Part shown: positions 55,401-64,000 of the stretch, piece after piece
Layout: each line of letters starts with the position of its first letter
How positions within the stretch are numbered: the first letter of the stretch is position 1
Assembly: GCA_032821775.1 (NCBI GenBank)
Contig: JAVLRN010000002.1
Coordinates: forward strand, 4,774,001 to 4,838,000
Length of the DNA stretch: 64,000 bases
Direction: 5' to 3'
Source of the DNA: Sanguinoderma infundibulare
Lineage: Eukaryota; Basidiomycota; Agaricomycetes; Polyporales; Polyporaceae
Made by a program: the position numbers and the translations under genes
Notes under the pieces: generated by a model
Database searches by the model: none
Told to the model about the DNA's origin: nothing
Seen by the model: only the letters and a program-made list of their open reading frames with translations

Positions 55401-58400
55401 GGAGAAGCTCAAGTCAGTTCATTCCCCCGGCGCCGCTCCGCAGGCCCGGGCACCGTCGCCTCCGAGGAGTGTCGTGGACTCATGCGTGCGGGGAGAGCAT
55501 ATAATACTAGTACTTGTAATTCATGTCGAGTAAGTAGCTTCCTGAGTTCGTATCGGGGCTCCCCGCAGGCTCTCCGCGCCGCACTGACCTAGATGAGGAC
55601 GGAAAATGAAGACGATCTGTCTGTTGCGATCGAGAGCAAAATTGAAGACGACGAGCTGCAGCTGCACGTTGCGACCGCAATATCAACTTGGGCCCTGAGA
55701 CCTCGGCAGCGGCCTATTGTGGCGTGGCCGTGGCTCGTGTTATCTCATCGCTCACCGTACGTTTTCCCCTTCCTGCGTATTTGCCGCGGAGGGATCCGTG
55801 ACACGACTCGCGACGGGGGTAAGGTGCCTGAGGGAGGAGTGGGGCGAGGAGCTATGTTTGCCTCGCGCCGCGCCATGGAGGAGGAGGAAGAGCAAGAGTG
55901 AGCAGCAACGAAGACAAGAGAACTGCCATATGCACGTCGTCGGTCCCAATTGTTACTTAGACTCGCGCACCGACTGTGGCTGACCAGGGCTTCTTGTTCG
56001 CCGATCAGTTCGACCTATGATCGTTCGCGCGCGACGGCCGCTCCCCACCCCACAGAATGAAGAAGCCGAGAGAACCGTCCGAAGTGCGAAGCTCTGGCAA
56101 ATCACAAGGCATGCCGTACCGTGTACCGTGGCGACATTGGGGTCGTTCGGAAACCTTCAGGGCGAGGACTCCCGTTTGGGAGAGCGAAGTGCCTAACGTC
56201 GACGTCAGTGTACAAGGCTGTAACCAAGGTAGGCACTTACTTACCGACGCCGATAAGTAGCCACATCCAACATCTCGTCTGCGCTAACTTAGTGCCCAGA
56301 GCATCGTACTAACCCCGCGTTGTACGCCGCGTTAATTAACCCATGCGTGCGCACCCTACGGCTCGATTTTGTCGTCGACTTGATCTATCACCGGCAGAAA
56401 ACGTCCGACTCGACTTTTGCTTCCTGACCCCGCGGTCTGTTGAGCTGTCAATGTCGCTCGCAAGCTGACTGCAGCATCCTGCATCTACGGGCTGCGCGAA
56501 CTCCACTCACCGGGCTGCGAGCCGGTCCTCCGACGCGCTCCTCCCATTAACAAGTCACCTGCTCGCTCTAGTCTCTCGCCGCCCCACCGCGGTCGCACTA
56601 ATACTACGCCGTGGCATACGCGAGCCGTGCGATGCGCTCGAGGTGCTCAGGCCCATGTGTAGCGGCCACACGCATTGTATAGGCAATGCACAAGGCCATC
56701 CATCATCTCCGTGTCTGCGGCGGAGGCGGCGCGCCCTCCGCTCAAGCACCGACAAGTTAACTTACAACGATCGCGAGCCGCCCTCGCAAGATTCAATGTC
56801 GTCATATCCGTACCTGGTGTGGTTGTGCTTGACAGCTGCGGCCTATTATAGTGTCTCGGTTTGTCGTCATGCCGGCTGCCAGGTAGCAGGTGACGGCCCG
56901 CAGCAGGCGAGATACGACGACTTGGAGGATGGCATCTCAAGCGCGTGCCGGCCCAACGTCCCGAACGCGCCGAGCCTTCTCTGCTTCTCTGGCCGCTTCT
57001 CGCTGTCGGGCTCCCCGTTCTGTCTATCCGTCGTCGTCGTCGTCCCGGGAGGACCCTGGAGCTCGGAGCCCTATGCGTGGAGCCGTGGCCGATCTTTTGA
57101 TGGCTTCACTTGCATATGATAGGACTGAATGACTTACCCCGCACCAGATCCGGGTTCGACGAGATCGTGGCGTTCCGAGCAGAACACGTCGACGCGTCTG
57201 TTCCAACTCAACTCAACTTCATGATGCCATGAACTCAACTCGACTCAACCGGACTCGGGGCCCCTGCCACAGCTATAACGGACAGGGTCAGGGTCAGGGT
57301 CCTACCCCGCATTTACGATGTCGTCCAGGCGAGCTTCGCGAGGTACGCGATGGGTGGCAACTTACGGCCACCGCAACCATTGTCGCACGTCCGAGGAGGC
57401 ACTGGGTTTGCCATGTCGCGTTCCATAACGAGCTGGACGCTCGACTTGCGGGTCCGTCGTCCCGCACGGCATACTAACATGTCAGAAGCGATTGGCTGCA
57501 CGCCGCCTCCGCAAGTGTTGGCCGGTGGGATGGGGGCGTATCGCGCGCGCGCTCGGACCTGGTCGACCGACCGCCGTTCGAGCTCGTCGTTCCCGCCTGA
57601 GCTTGTCAATGAGCTCTACACCGCGTGCTCGCCGTTCGACTGCCACTGCGACGGCCTGCACCCGCATCCGTATCCAGCCTCCGGTGGCCCGAACTGGCAC
57701 GCATGTTACAGTGTACAGCCTCCGCGCCTCGGACATGCCCTCCCGCCGCATCCGCTTCTCGCTTCTCGCCCGCCACGACCGCAATTCCCGATGTTCCGGC
57801 CTGCTGCCCCGCTCAACGCTCACTGAATGCAATGCCCCCGCTCGGCACCGTTCAGTCGCGGACGACTACGTCCGAGTCCGTACGTCCACGAAGGTTCGCT
57901 CGATCGTCCCCCAACGCTCGCCTCCGCACAACACGCAAGCAGGGCCGTCACCTGGCCCCCTCTAGCCCCTCTAGTCCCTCTGTCTCTCTCGCGCCGCGAT
58001 GAAGTAACAAACCATCTCCGCATCGGCCGTGCCCCATCTGCAAGGGGGTCCCGCCCGTTATGGGCTGCGCGACATACCAGCCCACGGATGTCGGTGCGGA
58101 ACTCAATTGCGGCTGCGTAGGCGCCTGCGTGACGTCAGCACCGTCGAGGCAGTTCGGACGTACACCACTCCACTTGTTCTTGTTCTTGTTCCTGCTCTTC
58201 TTTCATGTCCCGAGGTCGAAACGACCGATCAATGCATGGAGCGGGCACTGCGGGACGCTAACGTCGACCCTGACCGGACACGGCTAGGTTACCAAATGAA
58301 AGCCCCCGACTCGAAGGTTGAATTGAGCGGTGCTTAGCAACTCTCGAGTCTCTCAAGCTCCCCCAGAGTGCGCTTCGGTTGCCTTGGCCGGGCTTGGCCA

Positions 58401-60108
58401 GACTCTAAATCGCACGAAGCGATGCGCTTGCGCATGCTCAGCCCCCCCAGCAAGTGCCGAATGCCCACATCCGGAGATGATAGGGTAGAGCGCGCTTGAG
58501 AGCATGAGTGCATGAATGCTTGTAAGCTTCGCTGGCCCTCTTTTTTTCATCTCCGAGCAAGCTGGCGGCGCGCACTCCCGGATCCTCGAATGCTTGGCGC
58601 GCCGCTCACGTTGGAGATCTCGCTTCCCCCATCGCTCTGGTCTGTGCCTGTGTTGCGGTCTGTGGATCTCGGCAGGCCAGCCACACGTCGTTCCGCGCCG
58701 GTGGCGCTCTCTTGGATGAAGCTGAAGTTGAAGTCGGGCCGTGCGTGCGCCTTCGAGCCGCGGCGCGCGGGGCTTGTCAATGTTCAATTCGCGCCACAAG
58801 GGATCTCGCTTCTTCGCGTCCCGAAAAGGATAACCCGACGGCCTGCGACCACTTACCACACACCAACACCCGGTTTCCCGGCGGCGCGGCGCGGCACGCC
58901 AGACATTGATTCCAATTGAAAACGATCGATCGTCCACTCGCCCCGGAACTTCAAACCAACACTCCGCGCACTCGCACACAACCACCAAGAGCCGGAAGCG
59001 GAACCCAGAACCTGGTGATCATGGTAATAGACCGGGTAGCGCAGCCGCACCCACTTGGCGTTCCAGCGACATATACCGCGCACGAACTTGGCCCTCCTAA
59101 GGTGACGCAACATGAAGCCACGACGCGTCGTACGGTCGTGCCGGGCGTGGACCCACAACGCATCTGACGCGGGTTCGGACCGGACGTGTGGCGCTTGGGC
59201 TCCCGACCTTCCCATATCGGAGGCGCGCTCTGTGCGCCCGCCCCGTCGTCCGCTTTTGGGCTTGGGCTTTTGCGTCTGCGTCTGCGTCCGCGGCTACTAC
59301 GTCTTGGCGCTGCCGTCTTGGCTCGGCTTCGCTGTCAAACGAGGTTGTGGAGCGGGGCACTGGCGCTCTTGGCCGCTCGCACGCTCCGATAGCTGCGAAG
59401 GTGCCATGTCCATCCTGTCAGCGTCTGCAGCCTGCCCATTGCCAAGGCCCCGCGTCTGTCATTGATACTGATTGATAGGTTCCATATTAATCGCTATTCG
59501 CGTCCGCCGACTTGGCTCGCAAACGCGGTGGCGAGAGCTCGGGCATTGCGGTCTGGTCTAGACCTCGCTGGCACCGGATGAAGCTGCAGCGTGGATCGCG
59601 TACGGCAGGCTCGCTCGAGACCATCCTCTTCACTCCGAGGAGTGCGATTGGCTAGCGCGCATGTGGCTGGAAGTCATCTCAGCTTTTGTGGCTGTACGGC
59701 ATATAGTAGCCTCGGAGCGCAGTATCGACGTCGAGCGTTCAGCTTGGCACGACTTCTATGCACGACGAGCTCTTTCCTCGGTCTATAGGGTCCTACTGCC
59801 TCACAGCGCACTCTCGTCATGTCAACTTTACGTGCATCTCGAATACGACTCGAGCTGCCTTTGTGCAGATAGAGGCAACGGGCAAGTCGATTTCCACCGC
59901 CACCCCCTGCACGCGCTGAACAGACGTTCTTGACAGGATGGACAGTGGCCACACGACGTCGGGATCGTGATCTGCTGCCCGTGCACGCTGCCCCCGGTTT
60001 ACGTAGATCCACACCACGCGGTGCTCTCTCGCGCACGTCGCATGGTAAGAGTTCCGCCCCTTTGAGATTGCTGTGGTTTTTTTACTTGGTCACGCCCTGC
60101 ACCTGAAG

Positions 60109-60149
60109 GAACCACCACCACCACCAGGAGGAGGTGGTGGTGGTGGTGG
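60109..60149 (+). repeat. (CCA)n-(TGG)n inverted triplet repeat
   Basis: About six ACC/CCA triplets followed, after AGGAGG, by about six TGG triplets. The two arms are complementary and would fold into a hairpin with a stem of roughly 16 bp. It lies in non-coding DNA. Confidence 0.75.
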
Positions 60150-61445
60150 AGGGGCCAGAGGGGTCGCGCGCCGCCGCTTCTCAGGCGCTCGCTCTGAATT
60201 CTGTCCCTGACAGTCGCGCTTCTCTTCCTCTTCCTCGTCCTCAGCGTCCTCTTCCTCTTCCCCTTCCTCGTCCTCGCACGCCGCTCTTCGCGTGCGCCGC
60301 GCGACGTGACACTGACAGCAGCCAAGTGGGTAGCGAGTTGCGCTGAACGCTGAATGAAGCTGGAATTCTGCCGATGCGTTCGCGAACCCCGAGGGCGAAG
60401 GCGACGTCGGACGATGAGTCAACGCCCTTCACACCTCTCTCTCTCTCTCCCCAGCTCTCTCGCGCCTTCGGTGATTCCGACCCCGCCGGTGTGCGCGCTG
60501 GAAACCCCACGTCGATGTGGACAGGTAGAGTAATACCACTACTGCTGCTAAGAGCCTCGCGATGCGTCCGTGATCTGATCTTCTGGCACTAACTAGGGAC
60601 TTCGCTCGTCGACGCAGACACCTTTCCAAGTATACCTATACGTCAACTTCAAGTTTACGTCTCTGTGTTCGTATTCGTGTTCCCCGCCCCCGCGGCTCTG
60701 TCCGTGCTTTGAATCAGTGATTCGCTCACGGCTTCTTGCAGGTTTTTTTTGCTCCATTCCACGCGCTCGCTCACATAAACGTTCAATTTGGCGTCCGGGC
60801 ATACCGCGGCCTTGGACTTGGAGAGATCTAGGTGCCATTCTCCGCATACATGCGATCCGCGCGTGCGTTGCAAGGGCGTGTCGATGCTGTGTCAACCTCG
60901 TCTACATGGTGGCTCTGACGCGAGCTTGAGCTTGAGGTCAGGCGCGCGCTGCTGGGTAAGTAAGCAAGTAGCTGAGTTACGAGCTCTTACGAGAGGCTGC
61001 GTTCCGCTGGAGATTCGCACGTTCCTATTCGCTCGCCCCCGTGCGACCTCCGACCGCTCGCTGCTCGCGGTCGCTGCTCATGCTCGAGAGATCGCCGGGC
61101 TGGGCAGTGGCAGTTGTCCGCGGCCAATGGCCGTGCGTTGGGGTATGCCACTACCCGTGGTCGACGTCAGCGTCGCCGTCAGAGGCGTGCGTGGTCCACC
61201 GTGTACCAGCGGCTCGAGGCCGGTCGCGCTTCGCATCCGCCTCGTGTCCGCACTGGGGCACTCGCAGACGCAAAATTTCCCGCCGTCTGCCGTCTGCCGT
61301 TCGCTCGTTCTCCCGTTCATTCTTCAGTGCTCAGTTCTGGACGGAGTGAATCATGACCGTTGGGCATCTCGGTTGTCGGCTGTCGGCTGTCGGTGTCTCT
61401 CGCACACGCACACACGACGCACCCGTGTGCGCCCTTGATTTTTTT

Positions 61446-61483
61446 CGCGCGGATTCGCTGACCTGCGCGGATTCGCTGACTTG
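61446..61483 (+). repeat. 18-bp direct repeat
   Basis: Two copies in tandem of an 18-bp unit (GCGCGGATTCGCTGACYT) followed by degenerate short repeats (ATTTCCGC, ATTTCCGT, ATTTCCGC) to about 61512. Non-coding. Confidence 0.65.
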
Positions 61484-63438
61484 CGCGCATTTCCGCATTT
61501 CCGTATTTCCGCTTGTCAACGAAGCGTTCTGTTGCTGCCCTGCTGTTCGTGATCTTCTGCCGGTTGGATATGACCTGCTTACAGGTGAATGATGCGGTGA
61601 CCGTGACACTCTCCACGCGCTCGTGAGCCAAACCTCCCAGAAGAATGGCTGGCTAGGTAGTAGGAAGACTTCACGTTTTGTCGCCACAGTAATCGGCGCG
61701 CACGTTGGCATGACGTCGATATATAGAGGGGTGCGAAACAGTTGGTCTTTGATACTTCCTCCTCGAGGGCGGGCAATTCGAGCGTGCGCAGCCGTCGTGA
61801 GTCATACGTTATCTCCACATCGTTGCTTTGAATTCTCCACAGAGCGTCTCGCCTTTTGCTCTCCCTTCACGCCTTTCGAACAGCGATGATTCCGAGCGAT
61901 ATCGTCGGCCTTGATATGGGTCAGCCGCCCTAGCTCGTGGGGGCCACGGACCCCCGCAGCGCGCGCACGTCCGACTCAGACGTTCGATGGGTCACTTCGA
62001 TGCTTGATGCTCTTGGACAGGGCAGTGGGTGTGCTCCCCTGTGCCGTTTCCCCCGCCGAATTCCAGAGATCGTCTCTCCCTCTGTACAGGAGGCTTTAGC
62101 GTGCGCTCGCGGGTGCGTGGCTGCATTCTCGTGGTGTTCTTTCGATCTTGGGGCGTCCTAGATAGGCCAACTGCAAGTGTCGCGAGGCCGTCGCCCACTG
62201 GCATTTTCCGTTTAACGTTACGCGTCGGAGACCTATTCTCACAGATTCGAAGCTGACGTGGGAGCCGTGGAGCGTTTGCAAATGCTGGGGTGCGTTCAAA
62301 CGTTCGTGGCAGAGGCGGGCGTGCAGCAGCAGGAAGTTGATTCCAGGACGATGGCTCGGCGTGCCTCTCGTAAACGTCTATCAGTCTTCCGCACGGGTGT
62401 TCCATGCCAGCTTCTCCTCGCCCGCCCACTGGCACTGGCCATTCGTGATAACGTCTCAAGATCTCGAGAAGCGTAGCAATTTGCCAACCGCTGCAGCTCA
62501 GGTGACACCGCCTGCCGCAGGAGGAAAGGCAGCGACTTCTAGCGCTAGCCACAATTGCTCCTTTTTTGGACACAGGTGGCCTCCAGCCCTGGGCGTCTGT
62601 GAATTCTGCCAGGCACACCGCCGCCTGCAAGTACGTCTGCCACTGCACTCACTTGCGCTATCTGCAACCGGGTCACCAACTCCTCACCGCTGTGGTCGCA
62701 TCTCGAGGCATTCGCGTGCATCAGACTCAAACATTCCAGGTCTGACGTCGACATCAGCTTGATGCGAGGTCCGTCCAGCCTCTTTCTTTCGTCCTTTCGA
62801 TGTCTGCTGCGCCCCGTCTCTCATCGGACTCCAGTTCAGTTCATCCACTCCATCACACACTCACACGAGCCTATCGAGCCTCCAGGTTGGAACAACCTCA
62901 ATCTCGACATCTGCACCCTGCCTCTCGGCGTATCTGCGGCGTTGGTTTTCGGTAACGTTATGTTCGGGCCCCCCGCGCACGAACCCTCCATCTCTCTCTC
63001 GCATCTGCGTCCATTAACGCGATTGGTGGGATCGCGACGTGCTTCTCATGCGGAGTGGACCCCGTCCTATGCGAGGCCGACCAGTGGCCGACCGGAAGAC
63101 ACGCCTCGTGGCCCCCTTCCGTCGCACGGATCAGCTTAGCGCCCTCGGGATACCCGTTTTTGTGCGGACGATCCCTGCTTGTCTCTCAATCTCTGGTTCA
63201 AGGCTCGGTCGAGAGCGTTTCTGGCCCCGCGCACGCCGCTGGGGTCGCTATTGCGAACCATCCACTTCGCAGTCTGACTCTGAAATCCATTAACGGCCCC
63301 GCGCTTCTGGTCAAAGTGTAAATCTCCCCCCTGGCGAGTCTTAAGCAGTACTAGCACTCCCACTAGCCCAAGGGGTGGCAACCGCACGAGCTCGCGACCG
63401 GCCTGGATGACTTTCTTTGGAACGAACGCGCGTCCATC

Positions 63439-63681
63439 ATGGAGTTCGTGGAGGCTATAGTCGGCAAGGCGTCGCAGCGGAACGGAGGCGGAGGCGGAGA
63501 CGGGTGCGCCACGACTCTGGGAGGGCCCGTTCAGCTCCCGCCACCTCCGACGTTCTCGTCACTCGAACCGGCCTTCTTTCGCGATCTGTTCAGTGAGCTG
63601 CGCGCGCGCTCGGCTACGAGCACACACCCTCGCGCGTGCCAACATTCCTCCGACGCCGACTCCACACGACGGGCAGGATAG
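63439..63681 (+). CDS. Possible first exon of a gene running past the right edge
   Basis: 80-codon frame from an ATG at 63439 with a Gly run and FSSLEPAFFRDLFSELRA, which looks like an amphipathic helix. The second half is noise-like. If real, it would be the 5' end of a gene to the right. Weak evidence; it could equally be leader sequence. Confidence 0.15.
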   Translation: MEFVEAIVGKASQRNGGGGGDGCATTLGGPVQLPPPPTFSSLEPAFFRDLFSELRARSATSTHPRACQHSSDADSTRRAG

Positions 63682-63907
63682 CACGTTTGTCCGTTTGCGC
63701 TCGCGCGGGCGTGTCATCGCCCCCTCCTCTTCGGGCTGGACGATCTCGCTTGATGGGTGAAGGCGGGCGCGCACGAGATGCGTTGACGTTGTGTGGTGCG
63801 TCTTCTTTTTTTCGCGTTCCAATTCTCACTCCGCGCTTCCTCCCGTCTACAGACCCCGCTCTGGGGAGACAGTGCAAGATCAAACACGTTCACCAGGCAC
63901 ACTCACT

Positions 63908-63941
63908 GGCAGCAGCAGCAGCAGCAGCTGCTGCTGCCACA
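63908..63941 (+). repeat. (CAG)n-(CTG)n inverted triplet repeat
   Basis: TGGCAGCAGCAG...CTGCTGCTGCCA: six CAG triplets followed directly by CTG triplets, giving a perfect palindromic stem of at least 12 bp. It lies near the right edge, in DNA without a supported gene. Confidence 0.8.
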
Positions 63942-64000
63942 GCGCGGCGGCTTCCATGCTTCCAAGACGCTCCCATCTCTACAGCTCGCGAGTCGCGACA

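Larger units (their letters stand above)
52419..63438. other. 11-kb stretch without supported genes
   Basis: Upstream of the minus-strand gene at 52418. 52840-54600 is strongly pyrimidine-rich on the + strand, far beyond a normal leader. From 55 kb on the DNA is GC-rich, with overlapping frames of 100-220 codons on both strands (for example 58353-58988 -, 60788-61438 +, 61992-62648 -), all Arg/Ser/Pro-biased and without domain motifs. Some ATG-to-stop frames are open only because stop codons are rare in GC-rich DNA. It may be an extended regulatory region or long leader of a gene beyond the right edge. Confidence 0.45.

Noticed and set aside
58353..58988. 211-codon minus frame, and similar ones at 60788-61438 (+) and 61992-62648 (-)
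   Set aside because: Composition is that expected of random GC-rich DNA; no domains, no convincing splice structure, overlapping alternatives on the other strand.
1..64000. tRNA, rRNA, transposase or reverse transcriptase genes
   Set aside because: I noticed no cloverleaf with a GGTTCRANYCC box, no rRNA core sequence and no DDE or YxDD-type polymerase motif. A covariance-model search (tRNAscan/Infernal) was not possible and would settle this.

Overview
The window is nuclear DNA from a filamentous basidiomycete, almost certainly an Agaricomycete and possibly Polyporales. Genes are broken by short introns (mostly 45-80 bp, GT..AG, often with a CTGAY branch site). There are HET-domain and F-box-like families, an aegerolysin/MACPF pair, and large disordered Ser/Pro-rich proteins. 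I see no bacterial or organellar signature. All exon models were built by hand from splice sites and reading-frame continuity; none is backed by transcript data.

Layout. 1.6-8.9 kb holds two housekeeping-like + strand genes: a 1344-aa disordered protein and a multi-exon protein with Myb/SANT-like segments. 9.5-45 kb is an accessory island. It contains a HET gene with an in-frame stop (9.5-11.7), a poorly resolved stretch (12.9-15.5), a secreted protein built from long tandem repeats (15.7-17.8), an F-box-like gene (19.7-21.4) and decayed relatives of F-box and another family (22.3-22.9). It continues with a 7-TM protein (26.6-28.1), a MACPF pore-former (28.4-30.5, minus) divergent from an aegerolysin (31.5-32.1, plus), a second F-box-like paralogue (34.8-36.5) and a second, intact HET gene with an N-terminal octapeptide repeat (37.3-39.7, minus). 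Next come a BRI3-like membrane protein with a collagen-like repeat (40.8-41.35, minus) and a truncated aegerolysin copy (42.5). At 43.8-47.8 kb two coiled-coil paralogues stand head to head and share exon sizes, including a 13-nt microexon. A conserved fungal Pro/Ser-rich protein lies at 51.3-52.4 (minus). From 52.4 kb to the end (11.6 kb) I find no convincing gene; the first part is strongly pyrimidine-rich on the + strand.

How the parts may work together. Aegerolysin (membrane-lipid binder) and MACPF protein (pore former) are known in other fungi to act as a two-component cytolysin, and their divergent placement fits co-expression. HET and F-box-like proteins belong to families expanded in fungal self/non-self recognition and protein turnover. 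Their duplicated, partly decayed state around the cytolysin pair looks like a fast-evolving interaction locus; that link is inference. The most unusual items are the repeat-built proteins (secreted 348-bp higher-order repeat, GPQGPV repeat on BRI3, EDMDxAKH repeat on HET), the microexon-conserved coiled-coil pair, and a small two-copy gene family, one copy of which sits inside the cytolysin pair's shared promoter region.
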